NCBI GenBank assembly: GCA_035513215.1
Contig: DATKCK010000017.1
Location: 1 to 22,905, forward strand
DNA from: DATCZB01 sp035513215
GTDB lineage: Bacteria; Pseudomonadota; Gammaproteobacteria; Steroidobacterales; Rariloculaceae
Length of the DNA: 22,905 nucleotides
Direction: 5' to 3'
Of the stretch, positions 7,620 through 15,436 are shown piece after piece. The notes beneath the pieces were generated by a model, which made no database searches, was not told the origin of the DNA, and saw only the letters and a list, made by a program, of their open reading frames with translations. Positions within the stretch are counted from its first letter, which is position 1; each line of letters starts with the position of its first letter. Made by a program: the position numbers and the translations under genes.

Positions 7620-8738
7620 TCAGTTCTGCAGATTGCCGAGCCTGCGCGTGAGCGCGTCGATTCGCAATAGTGCGTTCATGTCGTTCTTTCGGGAGGCGTG
7701 CTCCATGGCCGCGAACAGGTGGGATTGCTCGAGCTCGATGCGTTCCGGGTGGCGCTCAAGGAGCCTTACGTAGTGGGAAAACATGCGGTCGGCCTTGGGT
7801 TTAGTGCGCCGCGCGACGGCGTAGCGAACGACTGCGTGCAACGTGTAGCGTTCGCCCACCGGTTGCTGCACCATGCGCCAGCGCTCGAGCTCGGTGAGAG
7901 CCGGACCGAGCTCTGCGACTCGCGCAAGCTTGGCCAGCGACTCGGCGTCCACGTGGTCGCCTTCCACGTGCGCGAGCACGGCGAGCACGCGGCGGGCGTA
8001 AACGCTGAGCCGCGCCCAGGCCCAATCGACGAGCAGCGCGATTTCGGGTAAATCGTCCTCGTGCTCGAGCGCGCGCACGTTGGTCACGCCGGCTTCTCGC
8101 AGGAATTCAGCAAGCGCCTTCACGCTTGCTGCGCGGGTCGCCACGATGCCGTCGGCAATGTCGAGTGCCAGCGGATTCCAGCGGAGGAGTTGAGTGAGGG
8201 CTGCCACCCGCGGAAACGCGCTCTCACCGGAGGTGACGAGCGGCGCAGTGACGGGGAAGATCAATACGCCCGACAGCAGGCAGCGGCGAGCGGTGATCAC
8301 GAAGGTTGCGTTCGAGTCGGAGAACGCCTCGAACAAGCGCACCACGGTGGCGTCATTCTCGTGGTTATCGAGCACGATCAGCCGCTGCGGGCCGCGCGCC
8401 AGAAACTCCTGCAGCCGTTGCACGCGATCTTCACCGCGCCCGATGCCGAACCTGAGCGCAAGCATCTCGCTCAACGTGTAAAAGCCCCAGGCCCCGGAGC
8501 GGAACCAGTCGATGCGGCCGCCGAACGCAGTGCGCAGCCGGTGACCGAGCGCCGCTGCCAGCATCGATTTGCCGCTCCCGCCCGCGCCGACCAGTGCGAT
8601 GCGCGTCGGGCGTGCAGCGGTGATGGCGCGTACGAGCGTGTCGAGCTCGGCCTTACGTCCTTTCAGGCCGCGGGGTCGCGGCGGAAAAATCTTACTCCGG
8701 TACGTGATCGAGATACCGTGCCGCGACGTCGTCGTCAC
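7620..8738 (-). CDS. Compact STAND (NB-ARC-like) ATPase
   Basis: 372 residues. Walker A is GAGGSGKS (51-58), Walker B is RLIVLDN (119-125, acidic D124), a sensor-type FVITARR lies at 146-152, and WNPLALDIADG (187-197) corresponds to the GxP motif of NB-ARC proteins. A winged-helix-like region with YTLHAVVRYAVARR (298-311) follows, as in AfsR/Apaf-type STAND proteins. It stops after about 50 more residues, without the TPR, WD40 or other sensor repeats, and has no N-terminal effector, so it is much shorter than usual STAND proteins (often over 800 residues). The only plausible start, ATG 8738, overlaps the end of the DUF6152 gene by 47 bases. YceH follows closely. It could be a regulator, part of a signalling or defence pair, or a truncated relic; its partner is unknown. 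Confidence 0.75.
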   Translation of the reverse strand: MTTTSRHGISITYRSKIFPPRPRGLKGRKAELDTLVRAITAARPTRIALVGAGGSGKSMLAAALGHRLRTAFGGRIDWFRSGAWGFYTLSEMLALRFGIGRGEDRVQRLQEFLARGPQRLIVLDNHENDATVVRLFEAFSDSNATFVITARRCLLSGVLIFPVTAPLVTSGESAFPRVAALTQLLRWNPLALDIADGIVATRAASVKALAEFLREAGVTNVRALEHEDDLPEIALLVDWAWARLSVYARRVLAVLAHVEGDHVDAESLAKLARVAELGPALTELERWRMVQQPVGERYTLHAVVRYAVARRTKPKADRMFSHYVRLLERHPERIELEQSHLFAAMEHASRKNDMNALLRIDALTRRLGNLQN

Positions 8739-9702
8739 AGACCTCCGAGGCGGGCGAGAACTCGAGGTCGGGGCGGTGGTCCCACTGCTGCGTCAAAGTG
8801 GCGGTCTCCGTGAGATACACCGGGTCTTCAACGGTGATCTCGTAGCGCAGCCGGGTGCGTTCCTCGGTGAGCGTCAGCCGCTCGACCGTGTGCTTGCCTG
8901 GGCTCGACGGCACGTTGCCGCCGAGGCCGGACGGGTCGGGCTCGAAGGCGATCGTGTCGATCACGAGCGTATCGCCGTCCCACCAGCCGATGGAGTGCCC
9001 CTGGCGCGAGGCTTGCACGTCGGCCGGATGCTCCGTGTTCATATGGATCGTGCGCGTGACATGGTCACCCGTATTGTCGAAGTGGATGACGACCTCGTCC
9101 TCGCCGATCTGGATTTCACGCATCTCGTCGAGTACCGAGAGGAACGGTATGGGTTCTACATAGCAAAGCCCATCGGCGATCAGCTCCGCCTGTGCGGCAC
9201 GGCCTTCCGGCGTGACCGGGAAGCGCGCCAGGGCCCCGAAACCGGCGCCGAGCGCCGCCCGCGACGGCGCCCAGCGACCCTCGAGACTTTCGGCAGGCGT
9301 CAGCTCGAGCGTGCGTGAATTGGCCGTATAAAACGGATGAATCTCGCCGTCCTCGGTCGTGACGTCGAGAATGCGGACCTGCTTGCCCCAGCCGCCGCGA
9401 TTGGGATTGGCGCGCATGACGACGGGCGTGCCGGGCCGCAGCGCCTCCCGATCGAGGCCATCGACGAGCGCCTGCGTAATCCCGAGGCCTTCGCCTTCTA
9501 TCAGCGCCGGCTCCCCGTCCGGGCCGACAGTCTCGACGATCAGGTACATGTGCGGGTTCACCCAGTCGAACCGCGCGACCGTCCCTTCGATCAGTATCTC
9601 CTGCGACTGATCGAACATGGCCTGGCTGTGGTGGGCGAAGGCAGGCGCGCCGAGGAGCGCGGCGGCGGTAAGGGCCGGGATAGTGGCAAGCAGGCGTCTC
9701 AT
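8692..9702 (-). CDS. Secreted DUF6152 protein with extra C-terminal domain
   Basis: 336 residues. A signal peptide ends AFA|HHS; the HHSQAMFD start of the mature chain and the RFDWVNPHMYLIVE segment are the hallmark of DUF6152, a small periplasmic beta-rich family. It normally ends near residue 115. Here a second half (about 150-336) carries LCYVEPIPF, a TRTIHMNTEHP stretch, HSIGWWDGDTLVIDT and RYEITVEDP, a domain found in uncharacterised secreted proteins and apparently shared with the lipoprotein at 1-491. A strong GGAGG site lies 7 bases before the ATG. The 3' end overlaps the STAND ATPase by 47 bases. The function is unknown; the family frequently sits near PQQ dehydrogenases and redox proteins. 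Confidence 0.88.
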   Translation of the reverse strand: MRRLLATIPALTAAALLGAPAFAHHSQAMFDQSQEILIEGTVARFDWVNPHMYLIVETVGPDGEPALIEGEGLGITQALVDGLDREALRPGTPVVMRANPNRGGWGKQVRILDVTTEDGEIHPFYTANSRTLELTPAESLEGRWAPSRAALGAGFGALARFPVTPEGRAAQAELIADGLCYVEPIPFLSVLDEMREIQIGEDEVVIHFDNTGDHVTRTIHMNTEHPADVQASRQGHSIGWWDGDTLVIDTIAFEPDPSGLGGNVPSSPGKHTVERLTLTEERTRLRYEITVEDPVYLTETATLTQQWDHRPDLEFSPASEVCDDDVAARYLDHVPE

Positions 9703-9774
9703 GGCGGAACCTCCGGGCGGAAACAGATAGCAATATATCGGGATATCCGGGGACGGACCACACTCGAGCGAAAG

Positions 9775-9880
9775 ACGATCAAGCTATATTCGTGACGAAG
9801 AAATAGGCGATCCCGAGAAGCACGGCCATCTGGCCGAGCAGCGAGGCGTACATCTGCCTCGCGAGGCTGCTCGCAGAGGC
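9775..9880 (-). pseudogene. 3' fragment of a coiled-coil/membrane gene (left repeat copy)
   Basis: This 106-base segment aligns without gaps to 12852-12957, with about 11 differences. On the minus strand it reads ASASSLARQMYASLLGQM, then a hydrophobic segment ending FFVTNIA and a TGA stop at 9779-9781. The intact 95-residue protein has ASANSITRQMYASMLGQM and the same end. Similarity stops at about 9880, and an in-frame TAA lies just upstream, so only the membrane tail is left. Most differences are at third positions or conservative, so the copy diverged under coding constraint before or soon after truncation. Confidence 0.75.
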
Positions 9881-9956
9881 AGGTTACCCCGTTGTAAGGA
9901 CGCCAATCCCGCCGACAAAGTAGACTCCATGTCCAGCCGGATTCGAACCGAAGGGC

Positions 9957-10766
9957 ATGGACTACACAGCGATCCTCTTGGAAGCCACGGCACTGCTGGC
10001 TGTCGTGTGGCTCACCGACCGGCTGTTCCTGCGCCGCCGCCGCCGGCGCCGGGCCGCGGCGGGTGCCGAGGCGCGCGACCCGTGGCCGGTCGAGTGGGCG
10101 AGCCCGCTGCTGCCGGTGCTCGTGCTGGTGCTCGTCGTGCGCTCGGCCGTCGCGGAGCCCTATCACATCCCTTCCGGCTCGATGATGCCCACGCTCGAGG
10201 TCGGCGACTTCATTCTCGTCACGAAGTTCTCGTACGGCGTGCGACTGCCGGGACTTCATACCAAGGTCGTCGACATCGGCGAGCCCGCGCGCGGCGACGT
10301 CGTCGTCTTCAGACCGCCGTGGGCGCCGGGGGAGAGCTGGATCAAACGTATCGTCGGACTGCCGGGTGATCGCGTCGTCGTGCAGGGCGGGAGAGTCTGG
10401 ATCAACGGCGAGCCGGTCACGGTCGATCCGCTCGGCCCGTATCGCGGCGATCCACAAGACAGCGAGGATGCGCGTCTGCTGCGGTATGACGCGACTGTTC
10501 TGAGCGAGCAGCTTGGCGACGTCGAGCACAGAATCATCGAGATGCCCCGCATCAGCGGCTCGGCCGGAGGCGCGCCGGACGTGCCGAACGTCGATAACCC
10601 CGCGGTCGTCCCACGGGATTGCTACTTCGTCATGGGAGACAACCGCGACAATAGTGAGGACAGCCGTTACCACGGCTGTGTGCCGGAGGAGAACCTCGTC
10701 GGCAAGGCTGCTTTCATCTGGCTCAGCAAATCGTCGCTGAGCCGTATCGGCACGGTGGTCCACTAG
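9957..10766 (+). CDS. lepB: Signal peptidase I
   Basis: 269 residues, an inner-membrane serine protease that removes Sec and Tat signal peptides. The nucleophile Ser75 is in IPSGSMMPTL, the general base Lys130 in WIKRIVGLPGD, and the C-terminal box is MGDNRDNSEDSRYHG. Two N-terminal hydrophobic segments (about 4-24 and 49-67) flank an Arg-rich cytoplasmic loop (26-32), as in the E. coli enzyme. The insert between the Lys box and the MGDNRDNS box (about 140-220) matches the larger Gram-negative type. The genes usually beside lepB (lepA, rnc, era) are absent, so this may be an extra copy in the genome; that is inference. The ribosome binding site is poor (GAAGGG almost touching the ATG). Confidence 0.93.
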   Translation: MDYTAILLEATALLAVVWLTDRLFLRRRRRRRAAAGAEARDPWPVEWASPLLPVLVLVLVVRSAVAEPYHIPSGSMMPTLEVGDFILVTKFSYGVRLPGLHTKVVDIGEPARGDVVVFRPPWAPGESWIKRIVGLPGDRVVVQGGRVWINGEPVTVDPLGPYRGDPQDSEDARLLRYDATVLSEQLGDVEHRIIEMPRISGSAGGAPDVPNVDNPAVVPRDCYFVMGDNRDNSEDSRYHGCVPEENLVGKAAFIWLSKSSLSRIGTVVH

Positions 10767-10776
10767 GGCTTGTGCA

Positions 10777-10795
10777 GCGAACCGAACCGGTTCGC
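10777..10795 (+). other. Hairpin between lepB and the SnoaL-triplet gene
   Basis: GCGAACC (10777-10783), a 5-base loop and GGTTCGC (10789-10795) form a perfect 7-base-pair stem 10 bases after the lepB stop and 20 bases before the next start. It also contains the 12-base palindrome CGAACCGGTTCG. No T-run follows, so it may be an attenuating hairpin, a protein site or chance. Confidence 0.35.
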
Positions 10796-10815
10796 CGACT
10801 AACGAAGGAAGGCCG

Positions 10816-12849
10816 GTGACGAACAACTGCCGCTCGGGCTTGCTGATGCTGGCCGCGCTTCTATCGACGGCGGGCGCTTATGCGCAGTCGCCAGGGAACG
10901 GCGCCGACCCGGCCGAACGCCTGGCCGGTCTCGAGCAGCGCGTCGAGCGCGCCGAAGCGCTGCGCGCGATCAAGCGCCTGCAATACGCCTACGGACACTA
11001 TGTGGAGTTCGGTCTCTGGCACGATTTCGCCGATCTCTTTGCCGACGATGCCGTAGCTCACTATCTGCCCGGGGGTCAGGACAAAGAGGAGATTCGCGAG
11101 CTCTTTGTCGAGCAGGTGGGGCAGGGGCAACTCGGTCTCGCCGACGGTCGGCTTTACCCGCACTTCGTGTTCCAGCCGGTCGTCACGCTCGATCCCGACG
11201 GCGCGACGGCGCGCGGCCGCTGGCATCTCTTGACCTTGCTCGGCGGTTACGGCGGCAACGCTACCTGGGTCGGCAACGTTTATGAGAACGACTACGTCCT
11301 CGAGAACGGTGTCTGGAAAATCGGCGAGCTTCGCACCTACACGCAGTTCAGCGGCTCGTACGCAGGCGGCTGGACCGACCCGCCGACGCAGGCAGCCCCG
11401 GCCGGCATTTGCCAAAACTATCTCGTCAACGATTGCACGATCCCGTTTCACTACGATGCGGCGCGTGCGGGTGCGCCGCTCGGGATCGAAGCCCCCGCGG
11501 GCACGTCCGGCAGCAGTGCCGAGGCGCCCGATCTCGATGCGGCGCTCGATCTCGACGCCTTGAGCGCGCGGGCCGAAGAGATCGACCGGCGCATCGCGCG
11601 TCTCCTCGACGAGTCGGAGGTCCGCAATCTGCAGCACGCCTACGGGTATTACGTCGATAGAAGACTCTGGGACGACGTTGCCGACCTCTTCGCGGCCGAT
11701 GCGACGTTCGAGCTCGGTCTGCGCGGCGTGTATCGAGGGCGAGCGAGCATCCGCCGCATGCTCGAGCAGTTCGGCCCGCAAGGCATGGGCGGTGATGAGC
11801 TCAACGATCATCTGCAGCTCGAAACGATCGTGACCGTCGCTGCGGACGGAGCGACGGCGGCCGCGCGCGGCGTCGATCTGGAGCTTTGGGCTGGCGGAAG
11901 CGGCGACGGTTACCGCTCCGAATGGCGCGAAGCCGTGTTCGAAAACACCTACGTCAAGGAGAACGGCGTTTGGAAGATCGCCGCCGTTCACCTCTATCCG
12001 CGGTTTGCGACGGACTACGCGCTCGGCTGGGCCGAAGATGCGAGACCTGCACCCGCCGCGAGCGAGGCATTTCCGCCGGACGAGCCGCCAACGGTTGTGC
12101 ACGGAGTCTATCCTGAGTTCTACATTCCGCCGTTTCACTTTGCGAATCCTGTGACTGGCGCGCCGCCGCAGTATCCGGAGGGGATGCCGTTTTCCGATGA
12201 AAGCCGTTCGCGGTTGGCAGTTGCGAGCCCGACCGGGATCTCGACGGTGCAGCCCTCCGATGCGAGCGAATCGCTTACGGCGCTCTCGACGCGTCTCGAT
12301 GAGATCGAACGCCGCCTGGCGGTCGCGGTCGGGTACGATGCCGTCGAGAACATCACCAACGCGTACAGCTTCTATCTCGACGAGCTCGATAGAAGGTCCG
12401 CCGAAGATCTTTTCGTCGCCGACGGCGCGATCGAGGTGAGCAGCACCGAAGTGGCCGGCGATCGCGATCAGATTCGTGCGGCGATGGACACCGTGTTTTC
12501 CGGTGACGCCGATGGCCGTCCGCAAGGGTTCTTCGCGATCCATCAGACCCTGCAACCCGTGATCCACGTCGCGGCGGACGGCAAGAGCGCAAGAATCCGC
12601 TCCCGCCTGTTCGAGCCGACGGGACGGATCGGTGAGGAAGGGGCCTGGATCGCCGGCGTCTTCGAGAACGAAGCGGTCGAGGAAGCCGGCGTATGGAAGC
12701 TGAGCCTCGCGTCGATCCACTTCACCTGGGCCGGCGAGTACTCGGAAGGATGGGCGGGCGCTGCGCCGTTCGCGAGGATCGCGGACGTCCCGTTTCATTA
12801 CGATAATCCCGTCAGCGGCCGGGAGCGGCCCTCCGGATCGAGGCCTTAG
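10816..12849 (+). CDS. Secreted protein with three tandem SnoaL-like (NTF2-fold) units
   Basis: 677 residues. A Sec signal peptide ends AYA|Q near residue 24. Three similar units follow (about 35-220, 250-450, 485-677). Each has a helical lead-in (RLQYAYGHYV, NLQHAYGYYV, NITNAYSFYL), an acidic strand (DLFADDA, DLFAADA, DLFVADG), a GVWK strand (164, 383, 624) and a GW turn, and each closes with PFHYD or PFHFANPVTG (210, 439, 659). Short Leu/Arg helices link the units. The NTF2 fold is used by isomerases, hydratases and dehydratases of polyketide and steroid chemistry, but many members are binding proteins. Catalytic residues cannot be assigned. The start is GTG with a GAAGGAAGG site 4 bases upstream. 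It follows lepB on the same strand with only 49 bases between. Confidence 0.85.
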   Translation: MTNNCRSGLLMLAALLSTAGAYAQSPGNGADPAERLAGLEQRVERAEALRAIKRLQYAYGHYVEFGLWHDFADLFADDAVAHYLPGGQDKEEIRELFVEQVGQGQLGLADGRLYPHFVFQPVVTLDPDGATARGRWHLLTLLGGYGGNATWVGNVYENDYVLENGVWKIGELRTYTQFSGSYAGGWTDPPTQAAPAGICQNYLVNDCTIPFHYDAARAGAPLGIEAPAGTSGSSAEAPDLDAALDLDALSARAEEIDRRIARLLDESEVRNLQHAYGYYVDRRLWDDVADLFAADATFELGLRGVYRGRASIRRMLEQFGPQGMGGDELNDHLQLETIVTVAADGATAAARGVDLELWAGGSGDGYRSEWREAVFENTYVKENGVWKIAAVHLYPRFATDYALGWAEDARPAPAASEAFPPDEPPTVVHGVYPEFYIPPFHFANPVTGAPPQYPEGMPFSDESRSRLAVASPTGISTVQPSDASESLTALSTRLDEIERRLAVAVGYDAVENITNAYSFYLDELDRRSAEDLFVADGAIEVSSTEVAGDRDQIRAAMDTVFSGDADGRPQGFFAIHQTLQPVIHVAADGKSARIRSRLFEPTGRIGEEGAWIAGVFENEAVEEAGVWKLSLASIHFTWAGEYSEGWAGAAPFARIADVPFHYDNPVSGRERPSGSRP

Positions 12850-12851
12850 CG

Positions 12852-12957
12852 GCGATCAAGCAATATTTGTGACGAAGAAATAGGCAATCCCGAGAAGCAC
12901 TGCCATCTGACCGAGCATCGAGGCGTACATCTGCCTCGTGATGCTGTTCGCGGAGGC
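12852..12957 (-). repeat. Right copy of the 106-base repeat (inside the intact gene)
   Basis: This is the 3' end of the small coiled-coil/membrane gene and matches the fragment at 9775-9880 in the same orientation. The two copies are 2971 bases apart and enclose lepB and the SnoaL-triplet gene. Confidence 0.8.
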
Positions 12958-13143
12958 GTGGATTTCAGACTTGAGCTCGCCACGCATCTCTGCCATCTCC
13001 TGACGTAACATCAGGATATCGTGCTTGGTGGCGAGCGTGTCCTTCGCGCCCGCGATCTCGATTTCGATGGCGCGAACGATGGCTCGCGCCTGACCCGACG
13101 GGACGTCGGCCTTCTCCAGGACCTCGAGCGATTCGGCTTGCAT
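12856..13143 (-). CDS. Small coiled-coil, C-terminally membrane-anchored protein (DUF1640-like)
   Basis: 95 residues from the ATG at 13143. The N-terminus (LEVLEKADVPSGQARAIVRAIE) resembles the start of bacterial DUF1640/CCDC90-like proteins. A heptad-like region follows (LATKHDILMLRQEMAEMRGEL, about 38-58) and then one hydrophobic segment at about 74-94, ending the protein. Such proteins are predicted to be trimeric or oligomeric and tail-anchored; the bacterial function is unknown. A TTG at 13149 would add two residues, but the ATG is better placed: no ribosome binding site is present, and a good promoter lies only 7 bases upstream, suggesting a leaderless message. It converges on the SnoaL-triplet gene with 6 bases between stops. 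A 3' fragment of a paralogue lies at 9775-9880. Confidence 0.78.
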   Translation of the reverse strand: MQAESLEVLEKADVPSGQARAIVRAIEIEIAGAKDTLATKHDILMLRQEMAEMRGELKSEIHASANSITRQMYASMLGQMAVLLGIAYFFVTNIA

Positions 13144-13150
13144 CGACAAG

Positions 13151-13178
13151 ATGATAATCCCCGGAATGCATTCGTCAA
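13151..13178 (-). promoter_or_regulatory. Promoter for the small coiled-coil gene (leaderless)
   Basis: On the minus strand, TTGACG (13178-13173) and TATCAT (13156-13151) are separated by 16 bases; each matches 5 of 6 consensus positions. The expected start of transcription falls on or next to the A of the ATG at 13143. Confidence 0.55.
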
Positions 13179-13257
13179 AGACGGGCTGTCGATTATTGTG
13201 AAGAGGCCTTGTACGGTAACGAATCGCTGAAAGCAGCCGATGCGCCGAGTTTATGTG

Positions 13258-15357
13258 CTATTCGTACCGCAGCGCCTCGAGCGGATCGACCGCCGTTGCC
13301 CGCCGCGCCGGCAGGTACGCCGCAAGCATGGCGACGGCCGCGAACGCGACGGCGACGGCTGCAAACGTCGCCGCGTCGAGCGCCGTCAGGCCGAAGAGCA
13401 GGTTCTCGAGATAGCGCGTGAGCACTGCGGCCCCCAGAACGCCGGCCAGGATGCCGATCGTGACGATCACCGCGCCCTGCCGCAGCACGAGCCCCAGCAC
13501 GGCGCCCGGCTGCGCCCCGAGCGCCATCCGCACGCCGATTTCCTTCGTGCGCTGGCTCACGACGTACGACAGCACACCGTAGACGCCGATCACGGCGACG
13601 AAGCCTGCGATGACGCCGAACGTGCTCAAGAGCACGGCGTAGAAGCGCGGCCGCGTCGTCAGACTCGCCACGACTCGCTCCATCGGTGCCGCGGCGTCGA
13701 TGGCGAGTCTGGGATCGATGTCGCGCGCGATACCGCGAAGACCAGCCACGATGTCGAGCGGATCGCCCGTTGTACGCGCCGCGAACGTAATGCTGCTGCC
13801 GCCGATCGTCAGGAAGTTCCGATCGGCCTGCGGCGGTGGATTCGGGTTCGCGGCGCGCTGCGCCGCCAGCATTTGCCTGGCGTCGATGAACACGGCCCGC
13901 TCGGGTCGACTCTCGAGGCCGCCGAGGTGCAGGTCGTCCAAGACGCCTGCGATCGTGACGACGTCGTTCGGGAACGAACATCCCGGAGAACAGGATGATG
14001 CCCGGCGTCAGTGGCGGGATGTCCGCAAAGCCGGCGCTCGTCACACGGGAGTCGCTCGTCATGCGAGCCACGAGCGTCTCGGCCACCTCGAGCTTGCGCT
14101 CCGCCGTGGAATCACCGGGCACGACCAGCGAGAAGCTTAGGTCCCGCGCGCGTCGAAGCCCGTGTCGATGCCCGTGAGTTTCAGAAAGCTATTCACGAGC
14201 AGGCCGGCGCCGATCAAAAGCGCCATCGCAAACATGAGCTGCACCGTTGGCAACACGGTTCCTGCGACCGGAAAGCGCGGGTTGACGTACGCCGTCGATA
14301 TTACTTTGAGCAAACCGACGCCGGCGAACGCAAAGCCGACCGCAACGAGCGCCGCGAACCCGGCAAGGACGACGCTCTCCGTGAATGCCTGCCGCATGAC
14401 GCGACCGCGCGTCGCTCCGAGCGAGTGGCGAATCGCGATCTCCTGTTGGCGCCCCGCGCCGCGCACGAGGAGCAGATTCGCGACGTTCGTGCAAACGATA
14501 AGAAGCACGACGCCGACGGCGACCACGAGTACTCGGAGCGCCGGCGCCACCGCCGCTGTGAGCTCGTCGAGCGTGCGCGTAATCTCGAAGCGCAGCTCGG
14601 CGCCGGGATCCGCCTCAATGCCGCGTAATTGCAACCCGAGCACGTTTGCTTCGGCGCTCGCCGCTTCGAGCGAGACGCCATCGGCGAGCCGTGCTTCGGC
14701 GGCGACGAACATGAATCGTCCGGGCGTCGGAGGCGTCACGAAGAACGGCGTCCAGAACGCATCTTCCCCGAACGCCGGGGGCATGACGCCCACGACCGTG
14801 TAGGCCTGGCCGTCGAGCTCGAGCCTGCCTCCGATGATGTTCGGATTGGAGTTGAAGTATCCGCGCCACGTGGCCTCGCTGAGTACGACGACGTCCGTAT
14901 CCGGCCGCTCGTCGTCGGGCAGCAACCCGCGACCCATGAGCGGTTGCACGCCGCGCATGACGAACAGTGCCGGCGACACGCGTTGGCCGTAGAGCTGTGC
15001 ACTGCCGTCCGCCGTCGTAAGCGTACGTCCTTCGCGCTGCATGACTGCTATCTGCGACAACGTTTCCGAGTTCTGGCGCCACCAGTCGAACTCGTCGACG
15101 TTCATCGAGGTTCTGCGCTGCGCCACGCCCCAGAAGCCTTCCGCGGCCGGGACGTGCTCGACGATCTGCACGAGCCGGTCCGGCGCCCCGAACGGAAGCG
15201 GCCGCAGAAGCACGGCGTTGACGACGCTGAAGATCGCTGCCGTCGCGCCGAGGCCGATCGCAAGCGTCAGCATTGTGATGATCGTGAGGCCGGGGGTGCG
15301 CTTGAATGCGCGCAGCGCATAGCGCGTATCGGACGCAATCTCGGTTCGCAATGTCAT
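13258..15357 (-). pseudogene. ADOP-family FtsX-type permease, broken by frameshift and deletion
   Basis: This was a duplicated orphan permease (MacB periplasmic core plus FtsX domain, twice). The first part, from ATG 15357, has the leader RYALRAFKRTPGLTIITM, a TM helix, the periplasmic core (VVVLSEATWRGYF, VVGVMPPAFG) and the FtsX segment ending near GIDTGFDA. The frame is lost in a (CG)4 tract at 14145-14152, with a stop at 14137. Reading resumes two bases out with RDLSFSLVVPGDS. A second break near 13970-13990 joins FSGMFV to FPNDVVTIAGVLDDLH; about 75-80 residues present in the intact paralogue are missing there. The last part (13258 to about 13985) has the second FtsX domain ending DPLEALRYE. 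No ATPase gene is adjacent. The product cannot be made full length. Confidence 0.85.
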
Positions 15358-15386
15358 CCGGATGCTACCCGCCGTATCGTGCTCGA

Positions 15387-15397
15387 GGGATAGTACT
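15387..15397 (-). promoter_or_regulatory. Shared element AGTACTATCCC upstream of the ADOP pseudogene
   Basis: On the minus strand AGTACTATCCC lies 29 bases before the ATG at 15357. The same 11 bases in the same orientation lie upstream of the DUF8021-like gene (18863-18873). TACTAT could be a -10 hexamer (4 of 6); no convincing -35 is seen. Confidence 0.3.
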
Positions 15398-15436
15398 TTC
15401 AAAGGACGCACGGCGCGAGCTGAACGTCCGCTACTT

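Noticed and set aside
9733..9752. ATATC-GG-GATAT and GGATATCC palindromes upstream of the DUF6152 gene as an operator.
   Set aside because: They are short and A/T simple; no matching -35 box or second site is seen, so chance is likely.
9936..9960. A T-arm-like sequence (GGTTCGAATCC) on the minus strand, suggesting a tRNA or an attachment-site remnant.
   Set aside because: The T-stem pairs poorly, no acceptor stem, anticodon arm or CCA is found around it, and the region beyond it is the start of lepB.
10861..12798. A 645-codon minus-strand open frame opposite the SnoaL-triplet gene.
   Set aside because: It is antisense to a gene with signal peptide, ribosome binding site and repeated domains; its translation is low complexity and Arg-rich.
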